A DNA stretch of 34,634 bases from contig JAFTOG010000017.1 of the NCBI GenBank assembly GCA_017451485.1, positions 1 to 34,634 of the forward strand, in the 5' to 3' direction. The DNA comes from Clostridia bacterium (GTDB lineage: Bacteria; Bacillota; Clostridia; Oscillospirales; CAG-272). This document shows positions 23,852 to 31,960 of this stretch, piece by piece (positions within the stretch are counted from its first letter, which is position 1; each line of letters begins with the position of its first letter). Below the pieces are notes generated by a model. It ran no database searches and was not told where the DNA came from. It worked only from the letters and a program-made list of their open reading frames with translations. The position numbers and the translations under genes were made by a program.

Positions 23852-25342
23852 TTATTTCATTCTCTGTCCTACGGCATATCCACAGTACTCGTCGAGGAAG
23901 TCCTCGGCACATTTACGCATTACTACGGATATTTTATCGTCACGGAAGGCAAAGGTCATATTGCAGGTTCCAAGATATCTGTCTATTATCTGTACATATA
24001 TCATTATCTTTTGGTCGTCAAGCCATGTGGCAGATACGGCACTGTCGTACATAAAGCCGTCCCTTGTACGGATTCCTCCCACCTCGTTTGAATATCCCAG
24101 CTGAGGGAATTTTCCAAAACGGTTTTTGTTTATACAGAAGGGGAGCTCCTTGTATCCCTGGGCGTTTATGTAGCAGAGCTTTCCACACTCGGGAGTGGAA
24201 AACTCAAATCTTATTTCCGAGATACCCATTTTATTGCTTTCCAGAATGTAGGTAGCACCGTTAATTTTATTTCTTGTAGGGGAGTCGCTGTTTCCCGTTA
24301 AGGCAAAGAGAGCTCTTGTGGAGGTAAGCCCCTCAAGACACGCATATGCTCCCTTATCCTCGGGTATCGGTACAGGGCTCATATCATCCATAATAAGCTC
24401 AAAGAAGTGATTTATGATGTACTCTCTTGCAGTACCGTCATCACCCTGGCAGTCGGCAGTGCAGACAAAAATCACATCATCATCGGGCAGACATACGGTA
24501 AGCTCATTACCCATGCCCACAAAGGCAAAGCCGTTTCTTTCACTTCTCCATATCTGGTATCCGTATCCGTGGTGGAACGCCATAGTTCTGGGACCCTCAC
24601 GGTTGTCAACCACCTTTGAGGTAGCTTCCCTAAGATAAGCCTCGTTCATCAGGCGTTTGCCGTTCCATACTCCGTAATTCATAACAAAACGGGCAAAGGA
24701 CATAATATCCCTGGGAGTGCATATCATAGCCGAGTCTCCCCAGCTTTCTCCTGTGGGTACCTTAAGCACAGTTGCATCCTTGAATGTACCGAGGTGTGAA
24801 AAAATCTTCCTATTAAGATAATCAAAAAGAGTAGTACCCGAAAGCTTTTCAACCAGGGAGCTGAGTATCTGTGAGCCCTGGCTGTCGTATTCCCAAAGGG
24901 TTGCAGGATATCGGTCCATATCTCTGTATCCGTTAAAATACAGGTGCACTCTGTCCATATCGGCATTACCAAACCAGCCCTCACCGTAGCCAACTGTACT
25001 CATAGTCAGCATATCACGGATCGTCTGGCACTTCATAGTGTCGGGCAGCTCCTTGTCTATCTTCTCGGGAAAATGATCTGCAATTTTATCGTTAAGCGTC
25101 AGCTTTCCTTCTTCTATAAGAAGTCCTATGGCAACGGAAACAAAGCTTTTTGTCTGTGAGTACATTCTGTGAGTTGTGTCCCTGTCAAAGGGAGCATAGT
25201 AGCACTCACAAAAGAGGCTGTCTCCCTTCATCATAAGAACGCTGTGCATAGGGATTCCCCTACGGTCAAGCAATTCAAGATATCTTTTAACCGAGGAGCT
25301 TTTTACTCCTGCTGCCTCGGGAGTGATTTTATCAAAAAGCAT
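23852..25342 (-). CDS. Serine hydrolase of the class C beta-lactamase / PBP4* type
   Basis: The 496-residue protein has the beta-lactamase-related fold: S62-x-x-K65 in YSQTKS, Y152-x-S154 in EYDSQGS, and HGYGYQIW (258-265) leading to the third active-site strand. A C-terminal beta domain of about 180 residues (from about 320) adds to the catalytic core. There is no signal peptide, so it is probably a cytoplasmic esterase or peptidase and not a secreted beta-lactamase. I chose the ATG at 25342, with AAAAGGAG upstream, over an in-frame ATG at 25381 that lies next to the promoter -10 box. The gene is monocistronic, with promoter at 25386-25414 and terminator at 23810-23842. Confidence 0.88.
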   Translation of the reverse strand: MLFDKITPEAAGVKSSSVKRYLELLDRRGIPMHSVLMMKGDSLFCECYYAPFDRDTTHRMYSQTKSFVSVAIGLLIEEGKLTLNDKIADHFPEKIDKELPDTMKCQTIRDMLTMSTVGYGEGWFGNADMDRVHLYFNGYRDMDRYPATLWEYDSQGSQILSSLVEKLSGTTLFDYLNRKIFSHLGTFKDATVLKVPTGESWGDSAMICTPRDIMSFARFVMNYGVWNGKRLMNEAYLREATSKVVDNREGPRTMAFHHGYGYQIWRSERNGFAFVGMGNELTVCLPDDDVIFVCTADCQGDDGTAREYIINHFFELIMDDMSPVPIPEDKGAYACLEGLTSTRALFALTGNSDSPTRNKINGATYILESNKMGISEIRFEFSTPECGKLCYINAQGYKELPFCINKNRFGKFPQLGYSNEVGGIRTRDGFMYDSAVSATWLDDQKIMIYVQIIDRYLGTCNMTFAFRDDKISVVMRKCAEDFLDEYCGYAVGQRMK

Positions 25343-25356
25343 AATTTTTCTCCTTT

Positions 25357-25373
25357 TGTAAATGTAATTTACA
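25357..25373. promoter_or_regulatory. Palindrome TGTAAATGTAATTTACA in the serine hydrolase leader
   Basis: A 7-3-7 inverted repeat lies between the -10 box and the ribosome binding site of the serine hydrolase gene, overlapping the likely transcription start. It is a candidate repressor site; the cognate regulator is not evident nearby. Confidence 0.5.
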
Positions 25374-25385
25374 TACCTCAAATAT

Positions 25386-25414
25386 ATGATATCACTTTAT
25401 AAGTCCTGTTGCAA
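25386..25414 (-). promoter_or_regulatory. Candidate promoter of the serine hydrolase gene
   Basis: On the minus strand TTGCAA (25409-25414) and TATCAT (25386-25391) are separated by 17 bases. The -35 box overlaps the hairpin at 25412-25431. Confidence 0.6.
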
Positions 25415-25440
25415 TAGCTTTTAAGCTATTGTTTTTTATT
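25412..25440 (+). terminator. Terminator-like hairpin with T run on the plus strand
   Basis: CAATAGCTT and AAGCTATTG form a perfect 9-bp stem around TT, followed by TTTTTTATTT. No plus-strand gene ends nearby, so it may guard the region against read-through or belong to the repeat region that follows. Confidence 0.5.
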
Positions 25441-25448
25441 TTTTCGCC

Positions 25449-25710
25449 TGCAAAAAAATTTCAAATTTGCAAAAAGTCTATCCTTGGCTCCATCCCCGAT
25501 GGAGCCGGTACTATGGTGACTGAGGGAGTACAATTATATCAAAAAACTCGTAAATTTTACTCTGCAAAAAAAATTCAAATTTGCAAAAAGTCTATCCTTG
25601 GCTCCATCCCCGAGGGAGCTGGCACCTATGGTGACTGAGGGAGTACAATTATATCAAAAAACTCGTAAATTTCAGCCTGCAAAAAAATTTTTAAATTTGC
25701 AAAAAGTCTA
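25449..25710 (+). repeat. 114-115 bp tandem repeat, two full copies and one truncated
   Basis: Units start at 25449, 25563 and 25678. Each begins TGCAAAAAAA, reaches TTTGCAAAAAGTCTA, then has a GGCTCC...GGAGC hairpin, a GGTGACTGAGGGAGT core and an AT-rich tail ending in ACTCGTAAATTT. In copy one the stem is GGCTCCATC/GATGGAGCC (25486-25506); in copy two the pairing is partly kept by a G-U pair. The third copy stops after AAAAAGTCTA at 25710. Elements with this hairpin-plus-GAGGGAGT core are common in intergenic DNA of gut Oscillospirales (from memory, not checked). Together with 25711-25837, which holds only TAACGGT repeats and ribosome binding sites, no gene is seen between 25343 and 25837. 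Confidence 0.85.
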
Positions 25711-25725
25711 ACGGTCACTAACGGT
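25709..25725 (+). repeat. Direct repeat TAACGGT x2 upstream of the small terminase gene
   Basis: TAACGGT occurs at 25709-25715 and 25719-25725, ten bases apart (one helical turn). It lies at the point where the third tandem repeat is cut off and about 110 bases before the small terminase gene. It could be a protein-binding site or part of an attachment or packaging region. Confidence 0.35.
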
Positions 25726-25837
25726 TTGTTTGTGCAATAATAGAGTTGCAGGGAGGCAAGAGAACACAAAACGAAAGGCGATCAAAGGAGAGTATCTGAG
25801 TGTCGCAAAGGCAAAAATCGGAAAGAAAGGAGACAAT

Positions 25838-26215
25838 ATGGCTGAGAGAAAATCAGGCAAGAGACTGACAAAAAAGCGAATCGAAAAATATAAGGAGCAA
25901 TACAGCCTTGAGGCTATGGAAATAGCAGGCTTGGCTCAGACGCTTATAAAGCGAAGAATTGAAAGAGCAATTTTGTGCGAGGAGGAGCTTGATAGATTTA
26001 TGGAGGAGCTTTTACGCCACGCCGAGGTGTCGGGAGATAAGGCTAAAAGCAGGGCTATAATATCTAAATTTGAAGCCCTTAAAATAGAGGACCTTACAAA
26101 GCTGTCCTCCGTTATGAAGGCTATGAACGATAAGGATATACTTAGCTCACAGGAGGATAAAACCGAGGACGAAAAAATAGTTCAGCTTAAATTTGAGGAT
26201 TTATACGATGAATAG
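25838..26215 (+). CDS. Probable phage terminase small subunit
   Basis: The 125-residue protein is basic at the N-terminus (MAERKSGKRLTKKRIEKYKE) and otherwise helical, with a long charged helix around LAQTLIKRRIERAILCEEEL. It sits directly before the large terminase gene and overlaps it by eight bases, the usual place for the DNA-recognition subunit that selects phage DNA for packaging. No clear HTH signature is visible, so the assignment rests mainly on position, size and composition. I chose the ATG at 25838 with AAAGGAG upstream; an in-frame TTG at 25730 is less likely. Confidence 0.68.
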   Translation: MAERKSGKRLTKKRIEKYKEQYSLEAMEIAGLAQTLIKRRIERAILCEEELDRFMEELLRHAEVSGDKAKSRAIISKFEALKIEDLTKLSSVMKAMNDKDILSSQEDKTEDEKIVQLKFEDLYDE

Positions 26216-28037
26216 GAAAGAGGCTTCTACTATCGAAGACTGCAAAACCGCAGACAGGAGTTTTGCAATCGGAGAGGGTGAAAGAATGATACGGGAGCTT
26301 GTCCGTAAAAGAAAAACAGCGTGGGAGAAGAAAAGGGACCTGCACCTTGACCGAAGGATATGCAAGGATAACGCAGACATTATCCTTGACACACCGACCC
26401 TTCGGGAGACGGTGATAAAAAAGCCCTATCTCCTTATAGAATGTTGCTTTTCTCTTGTGGATAAGCAAAAAAGGGATTGCCCCTTCCTATTTAACAGGGT
26501 ACAGGCAGATTTTATATCAAGGCTTGAAAAAAGAGAGAAGGGACGCCCGTTTTTCATATTAAAGGGCAGACAGCAGGGATTTACTACGCTGATAACTGCC
26601 ATACAGCTTTCCTATTCTATTGTAAAAAGGAATTTTAGTGGCTTTACCGTTGCTGACAGGGACGATAATGTAAAAACCATTTTTCTTGACAAGGCTAAGG
26701 TGATGTATTCCCGTTTGCCCAAGAGATTGAAGCCCACAGAAAAATTCAATTCCTCAAACGAGCTTTATTTTGATAAGCTCAATTCCTCCTGGCGTGTTGC
26801 CTGTGCCTCTGAAAATATAGGAAGGAGCAGAACCCTGTCCTTCGTACACTATTCTGAGGCGTCCTTTTTCAAATGCTCCCTGTCCTCCCTGCAAAAATCC
26901 GTACAGGAGACCTTAGTGCCCGATGCTATATGCATCTATGAGACTACAGCCAACGGCTATGGCGACGCCAAGGAGCTGTGGGACTCGGGCATTTGCGAAA
27001 ATCTGTTTTACGGGTGGTGGCTGTCCGACGAGTATAAATGCTCCTCCCCCTCGGAAAAGCTCCCGGATTCCCGGCTACGGGAAAGACTTAACAGCCTTCA
27101 TAAAATGGGTATACCTCAGGAGAGCATCAACTGGTACGAACGGAAGTATCACGGATATATCGACCCCTTAGCCATAAGGCAGGAGTACCCCTGCTCCCCC
27201 GAGGAGGCGTTTATATCCTGTGGCGACAGCATATTCAATGTAGATGATATATCGGAGCAGTTAAGGCAGGAAATCCCACACACCCTCGGGTATTTTTCCT
27301 ACGAAAGGGAAAGCCTCCCTGTTACTGACCCCTACGGAAGAATACTGTATCACAGGGTTGCTCTTAAGAATATACGCTTTGTAAGGAGTGATGAGGGCTA
27401 CATAAGGATAGTGGAGGAGCCCTATTTCAAAAGAGAAAAGGGCTATACGGAGTACAAGCCCTATGTAATAGGTGCCGATACAGCGGGAACGGGAGATGAC
27501 TATTTTACAGCAAAGGTAATAGACAATACAAACGGACGCTGTGTGGCAACCCTTCGCAGACAAAGGATGGATGAGGATTTGTTTTCTGAACAGCTATACT
27601 GCCTCGGTATCTTCTACAACGAGGCACTCCTTGCCATAGAAACCAATTATTCACGCCATCCTGTCCGTGTCCTTAAGGGTCTTGGATATCCTAATATCTA
27701 CTCTGCAAATACGGATGAATACACAGGCTTTCTTACTACATCTGTTACAAGACCGTTAATAATTGCCAACCTTGTGTCGGTAATGCGAGATAACATAGAG
27801 CTTGAAACAGATAGGGATACCCTTCTTGAAATGGTGGATTTTGTAAGACATCCGAGTGGAAAGCCACAGGCATCTCAGGGAAAGCACGATGACCTCGTAA
27901 TGGCATCTGCCATTGCCAGATATGTTGCACTTGGCTATGACAATACGGTTATTTGCAGACAGGAGAGAGTAAATCCCCTTTCCCGTATGTTCAATATAGA
28001 GGGGGAGGAGAACAAAAATACTTATATGGAGTGGTAA
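26208..28037 (+). CDS. Phage terminase large subunit
   Basis: The 609-residue protein has both motor and nuclease parts. The ATPase shows a terminase-type Walker A, KGRQQGFTT (119-127), a Walker B-like FVHYSEA with E217, and the coupling motif ETTANG (245-250). The nuclease has D424 in IGADTAGTGDD, E478 in LAIETNYS and D561-D562 in KHDDLVMASA. It pumps DNA into procapsids through the portal and cuts the concatemer. All key residues are present, so the gene looks intact. I chose the ATG at 26208, overlapping the small subunit stop, with GAGG nine bases upstream; an upstream TTG at 26193 is possible. Confidence 0.93.
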   Translation: MNRKEASTIEDCKTADRSFAIGEGERMIRELVRKRKTAWEKKRDLHLDRRICKDNADIILDTPTLRETVIKKPYLLIECCFSLVDKQKRDCPFLFNRVQADFISRLEKREKGRPFFILKGRQQGFTTLITAIQLSYSIVKRNFSGFTVADRDDNVKTIFLDKAKVMYSRLPKRLKPTEKFNSSNELYFDKLNSSWRVACASENIGRSRTLSFVHYSEASFFKCSLSSLQKSVQETLVPDAICIYETTANGYGDAKELWDSGICENLFYGWWLSDEYKCSSPSEKLPDSRLRERLNSLHKMGIPQESINWYERKYHGYIDPLAIRQEYPCSPEEAFISCGDSIFNVDDISEQLRQEIPHTLGYFSYERESLPVTDPYGRILYHRVALKNIRFVRSDEGYIRIVEEPYFKREKGYTEYKPYVIGADTAGTGDDYFTAKVIDNTNGRCVATLRRQRMDEDLFSEQLYCLGIFYNEALLAIETNYSRHPVRVLKGLGYPNIYSANTDEYTGFLTTSVTRPLIIANLVSVMRDNIELETDRDTLLEMVDFVRHPSGKPQASQGKHDDLVMASAIARYVALGYDNTVICRQERVNPLSRMFNIEGEENKNTYMEW

Positions 28038-28039
28038 AA

Positions 28040-28216
28040 ATGTTATTTTCAAAATTAAAGAAACAAATAGGCTCCTTAGAGAGCAGAATTGACCGTCTGG
28101 AGGAGGAAGTGAGAGAGCTTGTACTCCTCGGAAATAAAAAAACAGACACACAGGGCAGGGAAATAAGCTGTGCCGAGCTTATTGACGAGTGGGTAAACGG
28201 AGGTGAGGGCAAGTGA
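28040..28216 (+). CDS. 58-residue coiled-coil protein in the phage head module
   Basis: The small protein starts MLFSKLKKQIGSLESRIDRL and is a heptad-like coiled coil over about residues 4-36, followed by a polar C-terminus ending in ELIDEWVNGG. It begins two bases after the large terminase stop and overlaps the portal GTG start by four bases, so it is tightly packed in the operon. The function is unknown. The ATG has GGAGTGG upstream inside the terminase gene. Confidence 0.65.
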   Translation: MLFSKLKKQIGSLESRIDRLEEEVRELVLLGNKKTDTQGREISCAELIDEWVNGGEGK

Positions 28217-29943
28217 CAAGAGAGGAAATGGCTAAGGAGATATGGCGTAAATATGAGGATGCCCTGTCACTCCAGACCTCTATGGGACTAAGAAAAAGCA
28301 TTCCCGAATATGTGGACTTTTTCGAGGGAAGACAGTGGCCTGCTCCCACAAGAAACACCAAAAATCTCCCACGCCCGGTAATAAATATCGTGAAAATGAT
28401 ATGCAGACTGAAAAAGAGTGCCATTCTTTCATCCCCTGTTAGGATTATTTATAAATGCAGGGATAAAAGGATAGATATCGACACCTTCAATGAGTTTTCG
28501 TCATTTATTCTCAAGGAAATCGACCAGGATGCCCTTGATAAGATCGCCATAGATGACGCTACAAAGAAGGGCTCTTATTTCTACCATTATTACTGGGATA
28601 CGGAGAATGTATATGAGGACGATGTAAACGGAGGACACCTACGCTGTGAGCTTATTGACCCACTTAATATTTTCTTTGAAAACCCCTGTGAGCTTGATGA
28701 GCAGAAGCAGAAGTGGATAATCATTGCTACAAGGGAAAGAGTGGAGGATGTACGCAAAATTGCAGAAACGGGTGTAAATATTTCCGACATTATGCCCGAT
28801 GATTCACCTACTGCATATCAGGACGGTGAGGAAAAGAACGGACTTTGTACCGTGCTTACGATGTATCATAGGGTGAGGGGAGAGGTCTTTTGTACAAGAA
28901 GTGTAAAGGGCACGGTTATACGAGGCAGCTTTCCCATAACTCCGGGTACAGCCCTTGCCCTCAGCACAGGTGAGGCAGAAGTCGGAAACGGAAAACGGAG
29001 ACCTGTGGCAACGCTTTATCCCATTGTATGTGGGTATTACGAGAAAAAGGACAGGAGCATATACGGACTTAGCGAGGTAGAGGGGCTTATCCCTAATCAA
29101 AAGGCTATTAACTTCAATATTGCAATGTCCCTGCTCAATGCCCAGGAGGTAGCGTGGGGTAAGTATATAGCGTTACCCGGTGCTCTTAAGGGTCAGACCA
29201 TCAACAACGCCCCGGGACAGGTGCTTATAGATTATTCCGGCACAGGAAACGGAATCAAGAAAATGCAGGAGAACTATATGCAGTCCTTCCCCGTGGAGCT
29301 TGTAAAGACCATTACCGACCTTACAAGAAGTGTAACGGGCACCTCGGAGTTTATGACCGGTGAGGTGGTAGGCTCCGGAATGTCCGGTACAGCAATTGCA
29401 AGGCTCCAATCCCAGGCACAGCTTCCTATTGAGGATCTACGGGCTTTGTTTATGAGTGTAAAGCGTAAGCAGGGTAGGGTACTTGCCCAGTTTTACAAGC
29501 TGTTTTACCGAAATATGGATTTCATAACAGAAAATAAGGACGGCGATGATGCAATAAGGTCCTTTTGCTCCCGTGATTATGAAAATGCTGATTTTGAGGT
29601 CCTTGTGGAAACTGTATCGGGTGTCAATGCATCTGTTGCAGGAGATATCAGTATGCTTGACACAGTTCTTAAGCACGGTAGCATATCCTTGGAATCCTAT
29701 ATCAGTGCCTATCCCGACGATGCCCTTACAAACAAGCAGAAAATACTGGAGCTTGTAAGGGCAGAAAGGGTGAGAGAGGATTCCTCTCTTCAGGCTCAGG
29801 TAGACAGCCTAAGTATGCAGCTTAAAAAAGCAACGGAAACAATTAAGGAGCAGGAGGCAACAGTATCCCAGGTTGTTTCTATCATAAACGAAAACAAAAC
29901 GCTGAAGCAATTTATTTCAAAGGAGTATGCAGATGGAAAATAA
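28213..29943 (+). CDS. Phage portal protein (P22-like class)
   Basis: The 576-residue protein follows the terminase and has the features of large portal proteins of short-tailed phages: an N-terminal EYVDFFEGRQW and LPRPVINIVKMICRLKKSAI (53-72), a central IYGLSEVEGLIPNQKAINF segment, and FMTGEVVGSGMSGTAIARLQ (about 378-397). The last 60 residues form a coiled coil that fits the barrel region. The portal is the dodecameric ring through which DNA enters and leaves the head. Translation starts at a GTG (28213) overlapping the previous stop, with GGAGG upstream. No frameshift is seen. Confidence 0.88.
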   Translation: MTREEMAKEIWRKYEDALSLQTSMGLRKSIPEYVDFFEGRQWPAPTRNTKNLPRPVINIVKMICRLKKSAILSSPVRIIYKCRDKRIDIDTFNEFSSFILKEIDQDALDKIAIDDATKKGSYFYHYYWDTENVYEDDVNGGHLRCELIDPLNIFFENPCELDEQKQKWIIIATRERVEDVRKIAETGVNISDIMPDDSPTAYQDGEEKNGLCTVLTMYHRVRGEVFCTRSVKGTVIRGSFPITPGTALALSTGEAEVGNGKRRPVATLYPIVCGYYEKKDRSIYGLSEVEGLIPNQKAINFNIAMSLLNAQEVAWGKYIALPGALKGQTINNAPGQVLIDYSGTGNGIKKMQENYMQSFPVELVKTITDLTRSVTGTSEFMTGEVVGSGMSGTAIARLQSQAQLPIEDLRALFMSVKRKQGRVLAQFYKLFYRNMDFITENKDGDDAIRSFCSRDYENADFEVLVETVSGVNASVAGDISMLDTVLKHGSISLESYISAYPDDALTNKQKILELVRAERVREDSSLQAQVDSLSMQLKKATETIKEQEATVSQVVSIINENKTLKQFISKEYADGK

Positions 29944-30286
29944 TATACTTGGGCTGGAGGAATTTGCCTCCGAGTATCCCGATGTAAATGTGGAGGAGCT
30001 TCTGAATGATGAGAGCTTTTCCGATTATGCCGAGGGAAGATTGGAGAGCACTCCCATTTCCACGGTTTATAAAAAATATGAGACGCTTACAAAAAAGCTT
30101 GCCGTAAGAGAAAGAGAAAAGCTGACAGGAGCCCTTGCAAATAAGCTCTCCTCCGTTGGCTCACTTTCCAACTCCAACCCCTCCGAGGAGCTTTTCTTCA
30201 CCAAGGAGCAGGTAATGGCTATGAGCAAGAAGGAGATAAGCGTCAACTACGAAAAAATCAGAAAAAGCCAGGAGAAGTGGCGATAA
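29933..30286 (+). CDS. Short phage protein in the scaffold position
   Basis: The 117-residue charged, helical protein lies between portal and capsid genes, where scaffolding proteins are normally encoded. Its C-terminus (FFTKEQVMAMSKKEISVNYE, then IRKSQEKW) resembles the end segment of scaffold-like proteins in other Firmicute phages, which contacts the capsid. At 117 residues it is much shorter than P22 scaffold (about 300). The ATG at 29933 has AAGGAG seven bases upstream; an ATG at 29927 is too close to that site. The gene overlaps the portal gene by 11 bases. Confidence 0.65.
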   Translation: MENNILGLEEFASEYPDVNVEELLNDESFSDYAEGRLESTPISTVYKKYETLTKKLAVREREKLTGALANKLSSVGSLSNSNPSEELFFTKEQVMAMSKKEISVNYEKIRKSQEKWR

Positions 30287-30292
30287 TTAAAT

Positions 30293-30316
30293 ACAAAAAC
30301 AAAAATAAAAACAAAA
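30293..30316 (+). repeat. A-rich hexamer run in the capsid gene leader
   Basis: Four hexamers of the form A(C/T)AAAA follow one another (ACAAAA, ACAAAA, ATAAAA, ACAAAA), leading to AAAAGGAG before the capsid ATG at 30346. Unstructured A-rich leaders raise ribosome access, which would suit the most abundant phage protein. Confidence 0.6.
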
Positions 30317-30345
30317 ATATTTAATAAGAAAAGGAGAAATTTATT

Positions 30346-31176
30346 ATGGCATATGAGAATTTTATTCCCTCCGTGTGGTCGGAGGCTATTAACAGAGGTC
30401 TTGAAAGAGCTTGCGTTTTCGTTCAGGACTGTAACAGACAGTATGAGGGCGATGTTTCCGAAATGGGCGACTCCGTACACATCCTCGGTGTGGGCAGACC
30501 CTCTATCAAGACTCTTTCAAGAGAAAACGCAAACGGCGTTATTGACGGTGCAGAGGAGGTAGCGGACAGCTCCGTTATTCTTAACATCAACCAGATTCGC
30601 TACTTCAACTACAAGGTCGGCGATATTGACAAGGCTCAGGCAGTTGGTGGCCTTATGGATGCTCTCTCCGAGGAAACAAGCGAGGGCATTGCCAACGCTA
30701 TGGATACATATGTGGCAGGTCTTGCTACACAGGCAACACCCCTTTACGAGAACGCTGTGGTTGTTACAAAGGATAATGTGCTTGACATCCTCGATGACGC
30801 TATCGAAAAGCTCCAGGAGAACGATGTAAACATTGCATCAGGCGTGTCAATTACCATCTCTCCCAAGTTCTATAAGCTCTTTAAGAAGGCGTATATCGGT
30901 GCCGACACAGACAACAGCGAGTTCCTTAAAAACGGTATTGTGGCAAGATACGGCTCCGTGCTTATCCGTATGTCCAACAATGTGGCAAGGAGTGATGATA
31001 CAGAGCACATTATGATAAGAACAAAGCGTGCTATCGCCTTTGTAAATCCTCTCACACACACAGAGGCGTACCGTCCCGAGAACTCCTTTGCCGATGCTGT
31101 AAAGGGCTTCGTCCTCTTCGACGGTAAGATCGTTCGTCCTACTGAGATTATCAGCATCAATGTTAAGTACGCTTAA
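30346..31176 (+). CDS. Phage major capsid protein
   Basis: The 276-residue protein begins MAYENFIPSVWSEAINRGLE and contains VGDIDKAQAVGGLMDALSEE and the late segment NPLTHTEAYRPENSFADAVK, all typical of HK97-fold coat proteins of short-tailed Firmicute phages. No protease domain or cleavable N-terminal delta domain is apparent, consistent with assembly on a separate scaffold. Codon choice is more uniform and GC-richer than in neighbouring genes (many AAG, GTG, ATC, CTC), as expected for a very highly expressed gene. AAAAGGAG lies upstream, with an A-rich leader. A 136-base structured gap follows. Confidence 0.9.
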   Translation: MAYENFIPSVWSEAINRGLERACVFVQDCNRQYEGDVSEMGDSVHILGVGRPSIKTLSRENANGVIDGAEEVADSSVILNINQIRYFNYKVGDIDKAQAVGGLMDALSEETSEGIANAMDTYVAGLATQATPLYENAVVVTKDNVLDILDDAIEKLQENDVNIASGVSITISPKFYKLFKKAYIGADTDNSEFLKNGIVARYGSVLIRMSNNVARSDDTEHIMIRTKRAIAFVNPLTHTEAYRPENSFADAVKGFVLFDGKIVRPTEIISINVKYA

Positions 31177-31193
31177 TAAGAACGGTGAAAGGA

Positions 31194-31299
31194 GTCCCAC
31201 GAGGGAACACTTAGTATTGCATAATCAATTAAATCAGCCTTACTAAGGGCAAGGCTGACACAAAGGCTAATAGGGCACTTGATAACAAGTGCCCTATTA
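31194..31299 (+). ncRNA. Structured non-coding interval between capsid and adaptor genes
   Basis: Within the 136-base gap there are a 4-bp stem TCCC/GGGA with ACGA loop (31195-31206), CTTAGTA (31210-31216) pairing with TACTAAG (31241-31247), CAGCCTT (31235-31241) pairing with AAGGCTG (31251-31257), and a perfect 14-bp stem TAATAGGGCACTTG/CAAGTGCCCTATTA with ATAA loop (31268-31299). The second and third helices interleave as in an H-type pseudoknot. There is no T run, so it is not a standard terminator; AAAGGAG for the next gene follows at once. It may be a cis element that sets capsid-to-adaptor expression, a processed phage RNA, or both. Confidence 0.5.
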
Positions 31300-31312
31300 A
31301 GAAAGGAGAAAA

Positions 31313-31957
31313 ATGAAATTAGGAGAAATAAAATTAGAGACCCTGTATCTGTGCTTTGCTACTCCGGAGCTTAGTATAGATACGGAGGATGCAACTGTTT
31401 TTTCGGATACTCTTAATGCATTGAAGAGTGATTCGAATTATTCCGATTATCTTAATGCGTCGGTGGGTGCTATAAACAGGGCATTATCCTATTTTGAACT
31501 AAAGGGACTCGTGCCTAAGAAAAGGGTAGAGGTCCCCTTTAACGGCAGTGAGGTAGTAAACGGATGCTTTACTATGGAGCTATCACATATTATCCCCGAC
31601 TTCTGCTATCTTGTATCCGTTTCGGAAGGTGACTCGGATATTGTATCCTATGTGGAGTATGCACAGGACGGAGCCTTGATAAAGGTTTTTCCCCCAACGG
31701 TAGGGAACGGATACACAATACAGTATATCCCCACCCTTGAAAGAATTACCCACACCACAAGTGAAGAATATGATATTCCTCTGCCAAGATACCTGTGCGA
31801 GGCAATACCTTATTTTGTAAAAAGTGATATTATGCGTGTGGATAACCCTGAGGAGGCAGAGAGGGCGAGGGAGGAGTTTTATTCCCTTTGCAGGGAAATG
31901 CCGATTAACGGAGAGGATAAAATATTTCAGGTAAGGACCCTTTACGGTATGGTGTAG
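31313..31957 (+). CDS. Probable phage head-tail adaptor protein
   Basis: The 214-residue protein sits between capsid and large tail genes, where P22-type phages encode the gp4-like adaptor that extends the portal ring. It is predicted mixed alpha-beta, with helices near the start (ATVFSDTLNALKSDSNYSDY), a beta middle, and a helical end (NPEEAERAREEFYSLCREMP). I see no diagnostic motif, so the call rests on position and size. The ATG at 31313 follows AAAGGAG and the strong 14-bp hairpin. It ends three bases before the next gene. Confidence 0.6.
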   Translation: MKLGEIKLETLYLCFATPELSIDTEDATVFSDTLNALKSDSNYSDYLNASVGAINRALSYFELKGLVPKKRVEVPFNGSEVVNGCFTMELSHIIPDFCYLVSVSEGDSDIVSYVEYAQDGALIKVFPPTVGNGYTIQYIPTLERITHTTSEEYDIPLPRYLCEAIPYFVKSDIMRVDNPEEAERAREEFYSLCREMPINGEDKIFQVRTLYGMV

Positions 31958-31960
31958 GAT

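Noticed and set aside
25449..25710. CRISPR array
   Set aside because: The units are 114-115 bp and the whole unit is repeated, with no alternation of constant repeat and variable spacer, only two full copies, and no cas genes.
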